DNA of 64,000 nucleotides from Okapia johnstoni (lineage: Eukaryota; Chordata; Mammalia; Artiodactyla; Giraffidae), in contig CM044309.1 in NCBI GenBank assembly GCA_024291935.2, positions 32,946,001-33,010,000 of the forward strand. Direction: 5' to 3'. Below, one piece after another: positions 1-11,167 of the stretch (position 1 is its first letter; the number at the start of each line of letters is the position of its first letter). A model generated the notes under the pieces. The model worked only from the letters and a program-made list of their open reading frames with translations, ran no database searches and was not told where the DNA came from. The translations under genes and the position numbers were made by a program.

Positions 1-141
1 GAGTGGCTGTCCTGTGCGTTGTTTAACAGCATCCCTGGCCTCTACCCACCAGATACCAGTAACACCCCCTCCCTAGCTTTATCAACCAAAGATATCTCTA
101 TGTATTTCTAAATGCCCTTGGGAAAAATTATCCCAGTTGAA
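1..141 (-). mobile_element. MER5A-like hAT DNA transposon remnant
   Basis: The stretch follows the reverse complement of the non-autonomous hAT element MER5A, including the 'agcatccctggcctctaccc' core and the 'taacaccccctccc' block. The left part is cut by the window edge. The right end stops where a Bov-tA SINE begins, so the SINE probably landed in it. Non-coding and old. Confidence 0.75.
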
Positions 142-337
142 CGTGTTAGTCTCTCAGTTGTGTACAACTGTTTGTGACCTCATGGTCTGTGGCCTCTGTC
201 TATGGAATTCTCCAGTCAAGAATGCTGGAGTAGGTAGCTGTTCCCCTATTCAGGGGATCTTTCTAATCCAGGGAATGAACCCAGATCTCCCACATTGCAA
301 GCAGATTCTTTACCATCTGAGCCACCAGGGAAACCCA
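142..337 (-). mobile_element. Bov-tA SINE
   Basis: Reverse-complement Bov-tA: BovB-derived tail first ('gttagtctctcagttg'), then the body, then the tRNA-like head ending in 'gccaccagggaaaccca'. Essentially full length. The B-box region is diverged, so promoter activity is doubtful. Confidence 0.9.
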
Positions 338-1339
338 GGTGACAGCTGCTGAATTAAAATATACTCTGTTTTCATTTATCAGCTAAAGATACCTAAGAAA
401 TTACTCCAATTTATCATTTCTCCTCAATGACTGTGCTAATCTGACTGGTCTCTATACTCTCACCAAACTTAAAGGTAGTCAGTCTTTCCTCATATCTGTC
501 AAAGTTTAAAAAAATGTTCCATAGCACTGAAGTCCAGTTGCAATACAATGATAAATGTCAAAGCAACTTTCATGCAAATAAATTCTTAAATAGGCAGGAC
601 CTGGTGAACATATAGCATCATTTATGCTAACTTTATATTGAAACCAGATCAACAGAATATTGTAACTATGGGTCATACATAAAAAACCTGTATATAGTCT
701 TACTAAAGAGATCTGGGAATTACTATAATGTTCATTAAAGTGACATTTTACCTGTATTTCATTGTCCTCAATTGTACAGAGTCAAATTTCTCTACTGATT
801 TAAAGCTTTGCACTCCAGAACGGCTACAACTAGTCTGATTCTTATAATTAGACAGTATAAGATTTTTGCATGTAAACACCATAATCATATTTTGTTTTCA
901 ATAAAAAGCCATCTGTTTTCTAAAGGATGCACTCCCAGGCATGCAATATTTCATTTAGATATTATAGTGTTGCTGTATTTTTCCTTGCCATGTGAATCAT
1001 AGTCATTGCAAGTGTAAAGTCCACAAGGCTTGTGTTGCAATAAGGTTATCTCTTTTTCCAGTGTTAGTTTTGAGGCAGCATGTCAATATTTTATGCCTAG
1101 ACTGACATAGCAAATATGGGAGTAATTAAAACAGTTCAGTGGAGAGCCAGCTACACTGGCAGATGGTGAAAGCCTCTTCACCAACCATTTTTAAGCAGAG
1201 GCTATTAAGTCAAGGATGTTTTCTTTGAGAGAGCATTGGCTAATCTAGTCTCCACCATTCCCTGAGTCTAATATTATTATACTATTCTTATTTTTAAACA
1301 CTTTGATTTCATTCATTGAACCATTAAACTATTCTTGGG
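338..1339. other. AT-rich stretch without recognised features
   Basis: Single-copy-looking AT-rich DNA. Only short random open frames occur, and I recognise neither a repeat family nor an exon. Confidence 0.5.
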
Positions 1340-1545
1340 AACTAAGTGCTAGGACAGGTAATGCCTAATATTTATCGCATACACTCTCTCTTTTTATCCT
1401 CTGATAGCATGAGTATTGTTGTCTCCATTTTACAGATGGAAAAGTTGAGGCTTAAAAAGATTAAGCGCCTCCTTCCAACTCAGTGTCAAAGTAGAGATTT
1501 AAGCCCAGATCTGATCTGGCTAAACCACCACTACCCTGAAGTGAT
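1340..1545 (-). mobile_element. MIR SINE relic
   Basis: Contains the reverse-complement MIR core: 'ccattttacagatgg', then a segment like 'aaagttgaggct' and 'agattaagc', then a diverged accession of the tRNA-like half. Ancient and non-coding. Confidence 0.7.
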
Positions 1546-2783
1546 AGACTAGAGGTCAGAGTCATGATCGTATGATGAATCTGTCCAAATCATAACGTAC
1601 AAGCCACAGATCTTTTCCACACACAGTACTCTCCACATTTCTTAAAATTCTGTGCCTTATATCACTTATGATAAGGTTCTATACTAAATAAAAACTGATT
1701 AGGCAATGAAGAAAACAGTGTTACTAAGTGTCCTGTGACAAACGAAGCTTTGTTCTCTAGTTTTTAAGTAATCATATTGGTTCAAAAATATAATTGCATG
1801 CTCTGTGCAAAAACTCAGTTAAAAGGGAAGAATAAAACCTTATCATTTTAATTTTGTTATTTCCTTTAAAACTGCATATACCAATTTAGTGAAATGGTTT
1901 GTGTGTATAATTTGCATATGTGTATATAATTTTTAAGAAGTTAAGTTTTAAGTCTTAGGTTTCATGTTTATGCCATTCCTTTCCACATCTGTACAAAGAT
2001 TTGTAAAGAAACACAACTAAGAATAGATCGAGAACCTTGTTTATGGTACAACTTTTTTCCTGAGGGAAGTCAGAAAACTATAAAATGAGACAGTTTATTG
2101 TAGTGTATATATTATTTCAGAGTAAGATGAGGAAACATAATGTTAAAACCATGCAATAGAAATGCTATTTCTGTATACAAATAATGAAATGTCAGGATCA
2201 AAAGGAATCCCATAAATCACTATTATTCACTTCTGCCCCTTACTTTATTACATGAAATGCATGCAGCTATGAATCTGAGACCTTTTCTCCTATTAAACTA
2301 ACAATAGACTAAATTGACACAATTCCACACTCTCATTAATAAAAAAGCCATCCTATCCAAATTACATGATTTAGTTTTATCCATTACTTGACCTTTTCTT
2401 ATCTCGTATTTCTTGTTTATAGCTTCAAGCTTTGAAAGCTGGCTTGATTTATAAAAATATTTTCCTCACAGCAAACAAAATAAAGCAAGACAATTCCCAC
2501 AGAGCACTTTATTGTATTTGTATCTCATCTTGTTCCAAAAGATATTTGAGAGGCCGTATAAAGTGATGGTACTAATATGACAATATTAAAAGAGATAAAA
2601 AGTCAGAGCCAAGTAAAATAAGAATAACAAGAGGGAAAACTTTATAATGTGATTTACATAAAAAGTGAAAGTGGTTGACCCCTGAGTTGCTATTACTTAA
2701 TATTATAAACCAAAGAACCAACTGCAGATGAATGTGCTTCACTGGTTGTACTTTTCTTTTCTCTCTTCTTATGGTCCACTCTC
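1546..2783. other. AT-rich stretch without recognised features
   Basis: No long open frame and no repeat that I can name. Frequent short A and T runs. Confidence 0.5.
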
Positions 2784-3004
2784 GGGGCTTCCCAGGTGGC
2801 TCTAGTGGTAAAGAAGCCTCCTGCCAATTCAGGAGACGTAAGAGACTCGGGTTCGATCCCTGGTTTGGGAAGATCCCCTGAAGGAGGTCATGGCAACACA
2901 CTCCAGTATTCTTGCCTGGAGAATCCCATGGACAGAGGAGCCTGGCAGGCCATGGCCCATGGGGTCATAGAGAGTCGGACACAACTGAAGCGACAAAGCA
3001 TGCT
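2784..3004 (+). mobile_element. Bov-tA SINE, full length
   Basis: Starts with the head 'ggggcttcccaggtggctc', carries a good Pol III B-box ('gggttcgatccct'), and runs through the 'agtattcttgcctggagaa' body to the BovB-like tail 'gtcggacacaactgaagcga'. The open frames seen here on both strands are accidental products of the SINE. Confidence 0.93.
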
Positions 3005-3069
3005 TCACAATATCTTTAAAACTGTCTGCTTCTTTTCATTCCTATTACCTGACTTACTGCCAGATCCTT

Positions 3070-3525
3070 GTGAGCTGATAATTACAATAACCGCAGGAGG
3101 TGGTAATTGAAGTAACCAGCCTATATACTCTTCTGGTCTCCAGCATTTCTTCACTTCCATCCATCATCCATGTGACTGTCAAATTAATCTTTCTAGACAC
3201 CACATCCATTCCTCTTGCATGTACAAATTGTTGATGGCAATTCCTTATCTTTAATTTACCTTCCAACCCCTGCTATAATTACCGCATTACTTTAATACTC
3301 CTCAAATGAGCTGAAATTTTATTACCATCTTAACATACCAACACAGTTCCTCCTCCATAAAATTTGCCCAATCCATTCCTCATTCACTCATGACCTCCTG
3401 GGTCTCTGCATATTTATAGTATTTAAATCCTTGTCTTGCATCACAACCCAGCTCAAGACTACATTTCTGATATCTCTGATTCACAAAATGTTGCCGGCTT
3501 AAGATGTTCACCATACATTTGCACA
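3070..3525 (+). mobile_element. LINE-2 fragment
   Basis: Resembles the pyrimidine-rich 3' portion of LINE-2, with a 'tctggtctccagc' block followed by a run like 'attaatctttctagacacc' and 'tggcaattccttat'. Strongly diverged; boundaries approximate. Confidence 0.55.
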
Positions 3526-4265
3526 ATGAATAAAAAGGCAATATCGGTCAGGAATTAAAAGGAAAAGAAGCTATCCATAAAAGATCTCTGAACTACTATT
3601 ACACTTAATACTTGCTACATTCATCTAGAAATAAATAGCTTATATCTTTGTATTTTTCACCAGTGAGAATATTTCTCTATAGGAATTAGCTGAAATAGAA
3701 TGCCATTACCAGAAACCTCTGGAAATTCCATCTGGAATTGTGAATGAAGGTGGGTCATTAATAAACCAGCTCTAATCAGATCATGCCAAGATAATTGGGC
3801 CAGAGTAAATGTGTTGTAATTTAAAATAGAAAGACAGTGGCACTGCCTGCAGTTGTTTGTTTTTCTTACCATTGTTCAATATTGCAATGCTTAATTGATT
3901 AAGGTATATTTTCTATACAACACTTCACTAATAAGAACAAGCACAGCTATCTTTCACTTAAAATAACTTTATATGTCCCTGAAAGCTCTTAAATGCAAGC
4001 CCTAAGGGCCAAGCCCACGTAATGGTACTTCTCTAATTGCACACACATAGAGCCAAGTCCAAAGAGCACCTCATAAAGTCGTTTATGATTTGTCCAACCC
4101 GAAGACTGGTAACAATATCATGAAACTTTTTCACGTTTATGAGTCTCTTCTTCCTCTTTAATCTGATTGCTTCTTGAATTCAGAAACCAGGTCAAATCAT
4201 GCATTCAAAAAGTATTATTCAACATTTGTTCGTGAGGATTCATTTGAAGATATGAAGCTAAAATG
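3526..4265. other. Stretch without recognised features
   Basis: AT-rich, apparently single-copy DNA. Nothing identifiable as a gene or recent repeat. Confidence 0.5.
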
Positions 4266-4269
4266 TATG

Positions 4270-4720
4270 GAGTATTCAGAGTTCAGAGTTGTAAGCAACA
4301 GAAACGCACCCTGGCCAATTTCAGGAGAAAAGGAAAAAAATATATTAAAAAGCCATTGGGTGGCACACACACAATCATGTGGAAGACTGGTGAACCAGGA
4401 ACAGAGAATAGGCAGGAAGGAAAGCCATAAAATTGACTGGGCAAGAATACTGATGCCCCACATATGACCATGGGACATGGCAACTTTGGACTCGGGAGGC
4501 CACTCCTGGCACTTTACCTGGGAGACTGGATGTTGCTGTCACTTGTTGCTTTAGATTTTGATTCTATAGCAGGCACGTCTGATTGGACCCATAACCTGGG
4601 TTATGGGTGTGCACCCAGCTGCAAGAGGCTGGCAAAACCCTGACAATTCTTTTGAGCTTCAATAGCAAGAGGCAAGACAGGTTGATTGTAAGAGTAAGAT
4701 CCAGATGTCAGAGACCAAAA
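4270..4720 (+). mobile_element. Old mammalian interspersed repeat, family unresolved
   Basis: The motif order 'gagttgtaagcaacagaaac', later 'tctgattggaccc' and 'cctgggttatgggtg', matches a widespread old mammalian repeat whose name I cannot assign safely. The start of a related copy appears to lie near 13.74 kb ('ttgcaagtaactgaaattgg'). Short open frames here look meaningless. Confidence 0.45.
4587..4608. repeat. Short perfect inverted repeat (10-bp arms)
   Basis: Arms 'acccataacc' and 'ggttatgggt' are separated by two bases. It lies inside the old repeat relic and probably arose by drift from its 'cccagcctgggt'-type segment. Confidence 0.85.
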
Positions 4721-5085
4721 GTTTTTCAAAACGGTATGTATGCACTACCCTGTATTTTGATCATTTGCTCTTTAGAAAGATCACCCTAGTGGGAATGTTG
4801 AGAAGAGATTACAGAAGCAAAACTTGAGTTTCAATTTGAAGTTTCATACAAAACACTATGAAGCTAAGAGGAGGCTGAGGAAAAAAGGAATTTGAGAGAA
4901 AATTAAGCAATCACCTTGACAGAACATGGTGACCAGTTGAACCTGATAAGCGAAGGACAGTTGTTGATAATTTCTGATTTGGGAGACCATATGAGTTAAA
5001 ACAGAAAATTCAAGAATATCAGCAAATTTAGGGAAGATAATAAATATTAGTTGGGGGCAGATCAAGTATAAGATGCATGTGACAG
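4721..5085. other. Stretch without recognised features
   Basis: A-rich single-copy-looking DNA; no gene or named repeat seen. Confidence 0.45.
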
Positions 5086-5089
5086 TTCG

Positions 5090-5275
5090 ATTCAGAGGCT
5101 GGACTCAGCTGGAATTGTCCACTGAAGTATCTGCACACTCACAGTGTCTCCATCCAGCTTGGGCTTCCACAACGGGTTTTATATAAGCAAGAAATGAAAC
5201 TTTGCTGTGCTAAACCACTAACACTTGGGATTTATTATTGTAGCAGAGCTGGACTTATCCTGGCCTAACACAATG
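5090..5275 (+). mobile_element. MaLR-type LTR fragments (probable)
   Basis: 'cagaggctggactcagctgg' and a terminal part like 'aaaccactaacacttggga' resemble pieces of mammalian MaLR LTRs, the latter the usual 3' end. The assignment rests on motif order only. Confidence 0.4.
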
Positions 5276-5298
5276 ATTTCCAAATAGATAGCTACATC

Positions 5299-5689
5299 AT
5301 GATTGTTCAGTTGTAAAGTCGTGTCCAACCCTGCGACCCCATGGACTGCAGCATGCCAGGCTTCCCTGTCCTTCACTCAAAGGAAAGGCTCCCAGAGTTT
5401 GCTCAAACTTATGTCCATTGAGTTGATGATGCCCTCCAATCATCTTATCCTGTGTCACCCCCTTCTCCTCCTGCCAGCAATCTTTTCCATCATCAAGGTC
5501 TTTTCCAATGAGTCAGCTGTTCACATCAGGTGGCCAAAGTATTGGAGCTTAAGCATCAGACCTTCCAATGAATATTCAGGGTTGATTTCCTTTAGGACTG
5601 ACTGGTTTGATCTCCTTGCTCTCTAACGGACTCTCAAGAGTCTCCTCTAGCATCACAATTTGAAAGTATCAATTCTTCAGCACTTAGCC
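5299..5689 (-). mobile_element. BovB LINE 3' fragment
   Basis: Reverse complement of the BovB 3' end: 'gtcgtgtccaaccctgcgac', then the ORF2 C-terminal segment including 'aggtggccaaagtattggag'. Flanked by a 9-bp direct repeat 'agctacatc' (5290-5298 and 5690-5698), a likely target-site duplication. Severely 5'-truncated, with no functional ORF. Confidence 0.93.
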
Positions 5690-5879
5690 AGCTACATCTA
5701 TAATGAAATATACCTTCATTTACCTTGTCTTCTTGTGCCCGTTAGCATAGAAGCCAGTCTGAGTGACGCCCTTCTGTTCCACCGTGAGCAATCTGGAAAG
5801 TGAGCTTCTGCTCAGTGTGGTACATGAAATACACATGACATGGGCCTGGGCGCCCATCCTGTCACACCGTCTACAAATA

Positions 5880-6025
5880 GTGGAGCCTTGGATAAGTTAG
5901 AGAATATTTCTGGGCCTCAGTTTTCTCATCTGCAGAAAAAGAATAATGATCATAGTACTTGTCTCTGGATTGTCGTGAGCGTTAAATGAGATGAGATATC
6001 AATTACGTGGCAAGTGGAAAAGATA
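5880..6025 (+). mobile_element. MIR SINE relic
   Basis: Carries 'tgggcctcagttttctcatc' followed by 'gattgtcgtgagcgttaaat', the hallmark MIR core and 3' half. Confidence 0.75.
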
Positions 6026-6029
6026 CGGC

Positions 6030-6480
6030 CATAAATTTTCTTAGCAAGACATGGAGCCTATTTCCCCATTCTTTGAAATAAACCTGTTCTAATGATTCAG
6101 TTTGACTGATAACAGAATGTGGCAGAAGTGACAGTACTGGCAAGTCTCAGAGGCAATTGGTCTTGTAGTTTCTGTTTTCACCCTCTTGGAACATCGTCAT
6201 CACCTTGTGAAGAGGCTCAAGCTAACCTCCTGAGGACAAGAGATCACACAGAGAAAGATAGATCCAGCCATTCCAGTGTTCTCTGCTGAGGTTGCAGATA
6301 TGTAAATGAGGCCATTCAAGACCAGCCAACTGCAGCCACCTAAGTGATTCCAGGCAAGACTGGAAGAACCACTCAGTTGAAACGCGCCTAAATTGCAGAA
6401 TCATGAGTAAGTAAATTATTGTTTGTTAATGATACTGCATTTTACAATGGCTTATTATACAGCAATTGAACTGATATATT
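6030..6480 (+). mobile_element. MaLR-type LTR (MLT1-like)
   Basis: Contains 'ttagcaagacatggagccta', 'gaatgtggcagaagtgaca', a 'ctgaggttgcagatatgt' segment, and a 3' end with 'attattgtttgttaatg' and 'ttatacagcaattgaactga'. This order is that of an old mammalian MaLR LTR. A related 5' part in the same orientation starts near 7385. Confidence 0.65.
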
Positions 6481-6484
6481 GCCC

Positions 6485-7384
6485 ATAGAATACCCAGAGC
6501 AAATGTCCATCTGGGAGTTGGATATGAATCTAGAGCACGTAGGAGAGATAATATGATCATCATCATGATGGTCAATGCCAAGGACTGCATGTGATAATCT
6601 AGTGTGAGGTCATATGGTTTTAGTCATGGGTAAAGGTGATCATTTAAGCTAACATTTAAGATATGAGTAGAGAAAAGAAATTAGTGAAGGAAATTATAAA
6701 GAAGCAGCCAGTGATAAGTCAAGCAAATCCATTAGATTAAACAAGGAGGAAGTGACTTTGGTGGAAATAATGCTTTTTGAGTTGGTATAAAAACCAGGTG
6801 GAGATAGGTTGAGACATCAACAGGAATAAAAGAAAGAGACACTAACAGATATTTTTTGTAAATATTTTCTTATGACTAAAAGCAAACAATAGGGTAGAAG
6901 TTGAGGTGTTTTTTTCTTCCAAAGATGAAAAAAGATATTAGCTTGCTTATAAAATGGCATGAAATTTTTTAAAAATATATTCAAATTATTCAAAGGTTTC
7001 AATGAGATGTAAGGTCCCTAAGGAAAAAGTAGGAGACAGGAATAGGCACAAGGGTGAAGAGCCCAGCCTTTTTCAGGAGAAGAGCTATAAATTAAATGAC
7101 CCTGGCATGAAGAGTAAAAGAACAGGTATCAGAAAGCCTGAATCATGGAAATGGTGCCATGGACTGGGGAAGGGGAGGGGACAGACACAATCTACTATAA
7201 ATGAAGTGCCAGGTGGCAGCAGGAAAGAGAAATCATTTATGCCTAAGATCCTCTGTTTTCTCTGTAAAGTTAGAGATCATTTACCTTCCAAAAGTGGAAA
7301 TACACAAAGTGCTAAAAGACCCAAGGGACATGGCAAAGATTTGAATAGGCACTGGGACACAGTGTCTGTGGTAATTTAAATGTG
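6485..7384. other. Purine-rich stretch between two related LTR copies
   Basis: The + strand is strikingly A/G-rich and holds a 125-codon open frame (7002-7379) rich in Lys, Arg and Ser. It has no recognisable domain and looks like a by-product of composition. If the two LTR copies belonged to one element this would be internal sequence, but I see no gag or pol similarity. Confidence 0.4.
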
Positions 7385-7474
7385 GCCATGAATTCCTGGT
7401 GGTTCTTAGCAAGAGCTGGAGTCTGTCTCCCCAGCCCTTGAAATCCAGTCAGTCTTATGAATTCTTTGACAGAT
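7385..7474 (+). mobile_element. MaLR-type LTR fragment, cut by BovB
   Basis: 'gtggccatgaattcctggtg' then 'ttcttagcaaga' and 'ccccagcccttgaaa' repeat the order seen at 6030-6090. The copy is interrupted by the following BovB fragment; a little of it may resume after 8085 ('gtgactggcaagtt'). Confidence 0.55.
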
Positions 7475-8085
7475 ACAGTTCAGCTCAGTTCAGTCACTTA
7501 GTCGTGTCCCACTCTTTGCGACCCCATGGACTGTAGCACCCCAGGCTTCCCTGCCCATCAGCAACTCCCAGAGTTTACCCAAACTCATGTCCATTGAGCT
7601 GGTGATGCCATCCAACCATCTCATCCTCTGTCATCCCCTTCTCCTCCTGCCTTCAATCTTTCCCAGCATTAAGGTCTTTTCAAATGAGTCAGCTCTTCTC
7701 ATCAGGTGGCCAAAGTATTGGAGTTTCAGCTTCAGCATCAGTCCTTCCAATGAATACTCAGGACTGATCTCCCTTAGGATGGACTGATGGGATCTCCTTG
7801 CAGTCCAAGGGACTCCCAAGAGTCTTCTCCAACACTACAGTTCAAAAGCATCAATTCTTCGGCACTCAGCTTTCTTTACAGTCCAACTCTCACATCCATA
7901 CATGACTACTGGAAAAACCATAGCCTTGACTAGACGGACGTTTGTTGGCAAAGTAATGTCTCTGCTTTTTAACATGCTGTCTAGGTTGGTCATAACTTTC
8001 CTTCCAAGGAGTAAGCGTCTTTTAATTTCATGGCTGCAGTCACCATCTACAGTGATTTTGGAGCCCAAAAAATACAAGGTGTCTG
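7475..8085 (-). mobile_element. BovB LINE 3' fragment
   Basis: Reverse complement of about 0.6 kb of BovB 3' sequence, from the tail at 7475 to the segment reading 'attttggagcccaaaaaata'. On the minus strand the ORF2 C-terminus persists as two short open pieces (7835-8104 and 7631-7819), separated by frame damage. Confidence 0.95.
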
Positions 8086-8154
8086 AAATAAATGTGACTG
8101 GCAAGTTGGTTCAAATGCAAGCTCTGCCATTTTGAGATGTGGGACCCATGGTAA

Positions 8155-8260
8155 GTGTATTCATTCATTCAGCACCTATTTGTTGGATAACAGACTCTCA
8201 TATGTACCAGGCAGTAGGCAAAGTGTTATATAGCAGTGAAAAAAAAGGCAAGGGGTAACA
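8155..8260 (-). mobile_element. LINE-2 3' end (probable)
   Basis: 'tattcattcattcagcaccta' and 'accaggcagtaggcaaagtg' match the reverse complement of the LINE-2 terminus with its TGAA-type repeat. Short and diverged. Confidence 0.5.
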
Positions 8261-8274
8261 ACAGAGTCACTACC

Positions 8275-8587
8275 TGCTATGGTCTGAATGATCATGTCCC
8301 CTCAAAATTCACTGCTGCATGTGAAAGCCTAATGCCCAATGTGATGGTATGAGTAAGTGGGGCTTTTGGAAGATGCTGACATCATGAGGGTGGAGCTCTT
8401 ATGAACGGGATCAGTGCTCTTATGGAAGAGTTCCCTAGCTCCATCCACCATGGGGGTATCCAGAGAAAAACTGATAATCCATAATCCAGAGGGGTTCTTC
8501 ACCAGGACCCCATCATGCTGACACCCTGATCTTGGACTTCTATCCTCCAGAATTGTGAGAAGTAAAGTTTTGTTAGTTATGAGCCAT
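8275..8587 (+). mobile_element. MLT1-like MaLR LTR, 3' end lost to a nested LTR
   Basis: Shows the canonical order: 'tgtcccctcaaaattcact', 'cctaatgcccaatgtgatgg', 'catgagggtggagctctta', 'gatcttggacttctatcctc', 'cagaattgtgagaagtaaa'. It stops at 'tatgagccat', where an LTR of the opposite strand begins. The usual terminal segment is not found on the far side. Confidence 0.8.
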
Positions 8588-9109
8588 TGTTGTAGCCACA
8601 CGTTCCAGGAAACAAACTCACTCAGAAGGACGATGCAGATAGTGGAGTGCAGTTTATTACACCAGCAGGCCCAAGGCAGTCTCCTCTCAGCCAAGGACCC
8701 CGACCAGTTTTTGTGAAAACGTTATAAAACCCTAAGTGTACGTGCTCGAACTCACCTCCCCAAATTCTCTGAAACTAGTCTGAACAAAGAAAAAGAAAGA
8801 TACAATCAAAGTTAACCCATGATTCGTAAGCCTTAAGCCTAGGTAGTTAACAGTGAACAATTATCAATAGGCCTGTGGTCATACCGCAATAAGCATAGTA
8901 GAATTTATGATTCTATTTGGTTACACAGATAATCAGGGTTTTCTTTTAGGCGATGGGAGAGTCTAGGTACGAGCCCTGGGGCTCTTCCATCGGAGGGGTG
9001 GGGAGTGGAGGGGGTGGTGTCTGGTTTTCCGGTTGGTATGTCGTTTCCATAGATACTGGGCATAAAGCTCAAAGCAAACACCCAGTAAGCCGTGGACCTG
9101 GATTTCAAA
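8588..9109 (-). mobile_element. Endogenous retrovirus LTR (ruminant ERV)
   Basis: Read on the minus strand this region has a TATA-like 'ttttataac' near 8720, a polyadenylation signal AATAAA near 8652, and a terminus '...gctacaaca' at 8588, consistent with TG...CA ends. Either 8927 (giving about 340 bp) or about 9109 could be the TG end; the latter includes a stretch with a 70-codon open frame that may be U3 or adjacent ERV sequence. I see no gag, pol or env domain, and no target-site duplication. It is younger than the MLT1-like LTR it interrupts. Exact family not assigned. Confidence 0.6.
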
Positions 9110-9209
9110 ACAAGCAAATTGACTCCAGAATCTCCCTTCCTATAAGGAAATTTTATATAAACTAATCAATTAATGTGAGTGAAGAAAGGAAAAGAAGAAC
9201 AAGTGGAAA

Positions 9210-10260
9210 ATGAAAGACTCACCAGAAAGAAATTGCCATGGAGCAGAAAAAATTGTGACCAAATATTTAACAGTGCATTAAAGCCGGGGGGTAGCAGGGA
9301 GGGAGCCTAACAAAACAATCACTGCTATGAAACAAATGCATAAGACAGAAATGCAAGAACTCAGAAAAGAGATGGTCGCCTGCTAAGCAGGAGACCCAGG
9401 TTTAATCCTTGGATCAGGAAGATCCCCTGGAGAAGGAAATGGCAACCCACTCCAGCATTCTTGCCTGTGAAATCCCAGGACAGAGGAGTCTGGTGACAGG
9501 CTGCAGTCCGTGGGGTCACAAAAAGTCAGACATGACTTAGCAACAACAACAAGAGGATAACAAGAAAGGATGAATTATGAGCTAGAGGAGTTTAGGAATA
9601 CAGTAGAGGAAAAATATAATAATAGAAATATATGTAAAATTTGAAAGGGATTCAAGGAAAACGAGTATTGGTAGAAGTCCCATGATAGAAGCAGAAATTA
9701 AAATTTCACAAATAAGCAAAATGAAACAGAAATAGTTACTCAAGAAAATTTTTCTGAAATAATGATTTTACACATATTGAAAATATCAACCATTCCCCAG
9801 AGTAAATTTACCCAGAATGATCCGTGCTGAGAAATACACTCATAAACCTAATAAATTTTCAAAGAAATAAAATATTTGAGACATGCAGAAAAACCCATCT
9901 TAGGTTGGTTTCAGACTTTTTTACACATTTCAACATCAGAACACAAGGGAGGAAAACCTACAAAATCTTCAAGGAAAAATTGTGACTTTAGCATTTTATA
10001 TTCAATTTAATTGCTTTTCAGTTGTAAGGACAACAGAAAAATTATCTTGAACATTCAGGGAATATTGTTCCCATAAATCCTTATTAAGGAATCAACTAGA
10101 GGAAAGACTTCAGCCAACCACTGGCAGTGAGAATTGCGACTAAATGACTCTAAAACTGAGACTAGAATAAATACAGAAATAGAGTAATAAACTGGAAATT
10201 TTTTAATTTCTGACGAATTATAAAAGGCATAATGAAAAAAAGAGTAAAAGAGGGGAAAGT
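9210..10260 (+). mobile_element. HAL1/L1 ORF1-like relic
   Basis: An A-rich run with 'atgcaagaactcagaaaaga', 'agtcccatgatagaagcaga' and 'cattcagggaatattgttc' resembles the layout of HAL1 or L1 ORF1-type sequence, including the segment for the C-terminal part. Many stops and indels; no open frame survives. A Bov-tA copy (9373-9552) is inserted in it. Confidence 0.4.
9373..9552 (+). mobile_element. Bov-tA SINE, 5'-shortened
   Basis: Begins inside the tRNA-like head ('tggtcgcctgctaagcagg'), continues through 'ggcaacccactccagcattc', and ends in 'agtcagacatgacttagc' followed by an AAC-rich tail. B-box 'aggtttaatcct' is degraded. Confidence 0.88.
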
Positions 10261-10599
10261 TTAGATATAGAATAAGTACCCGAGCCTGGGTTCCCTAGAA
10301 AGCAGAGCTTGCAACAAAGGCTTTTGTATAAGTATTTATTGGAGAGTGTGAGCTAAAGAGTGAAGAGAAGACTAGAAAAGGAACAGAAGGGAGTGAGTCC
10401 ATACAGAAATGTGTTATTGTGCTATAGATTGTTACAGGTCCCATCAACTGATCCAACGTGGGTCATTGAAAAGTCTACCTTCACCCTGCTGATGTGGGCT
10501 GCTGCCTTTTTAATATGCTAAATCCTTTTATTTTAGACCTATTTCTTGTTTTTCAGCTCAGGAACTTGTACCAAATTGTTTTTATTTTTGAAGATGTAA
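10261..10599. other. Stretch without confident assignment
   Basis: Contains 'tgggttccctagaaagcaga' and 'agtatttattggagagtg', which recall an old interspersed repeat I cannot name. No coding signal. Confidence 0.35.
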
Positions 10600-10890
10600 A
10601 ATATGCTTGAATATACCGAAGCACTGATCCTTCTCACAACTCCTCCAGATTTTTCTTGTCTATTCTTGTCTTATTTTTCCATTTGAACTTTAATACCAGC
10701 CTGTCTGACTCCAAAATAAAAATGCTGTTGCTATTTTTATTGAATCCCATCTTTATGATGTGGATTTTTTTCATCCAAGAAATGATACACCTTTCCATAC
10801 ATAGTTTCAGTAACATTTTAAAATCTTAAGTAGATCTTTATATAGACCTCACTCTTATTCCTAAACATTTCATTTTTTTGTTGTTGAATA
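10600..10890 (-). mobile_element. L1 ORF2-region relic
   Basis: The pattern 'aatcccatctttatgatgtg', then 'aagaaatgatacacctttcc' and 'ttcctaaacatttcattttt' matches the antisense of an internal L1 segment. Diverged; interrupted to the right by a Bov-tA. Confidence 0.6.
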
Positions 10891-10942
10891 GAGTTTTCCT
10901 TCCCTTATATCAAACATATAGACTGTTTATTCACAACCTTGT

Positions 10943-11167
10943 ATGCATGCGTGCTAAGTCGCTTCAGTCATGTCTGACTGTTTGCAACCCTATGGACTCT
11001 AGCCCCCCTGGGTCTTCTGTCCTTGGCATTTTCCAGGCAAGAATACAGGAGTGGATTGCCATGCCCTCCTCCAGGGTATCTTCCCAACCCAGGGATGGAA
11101 CCCAAGTCTCCTATGTCTCCTTCATTGGCAGGTGGTTTCTTTATCACTAGCGCCACCTGGGAAGTCC
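10943..11167 (-). mobile_element. Bov-tA SINE, full length
   Basis: Reverse-complement SINE from 'gcatgcgtgctaagtcgctt' to 'gcgccacctgggaagtcc'. Near-identical short direct repeats flank it: 'attcacaacctt' on the left and 'attcaccacctt' on the right, a probable target-site duplication with one change. Confidence 0.92.

Noticed and set aside
2784..3004. tRNA gene call from the SINE head
   Set aside because: The A/B-box segments belong to Bov-tA heads; the sequence cannot fold as a complete tRNA and recurs many times in the window.
4587..4608. Inverted repeat as a regulatory operator
   Set aside because: It lies in an old repeat whose ancestral sequence already has a near-palindromic block, so chance drift is likelier.
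7002..7379. 125-codon Lys/Arg-rich frame as a retroviral gag remnant
   Set aside because: No zinc knuckle or capsid motif is visible; the purine-rich composition is sufficient explanation.
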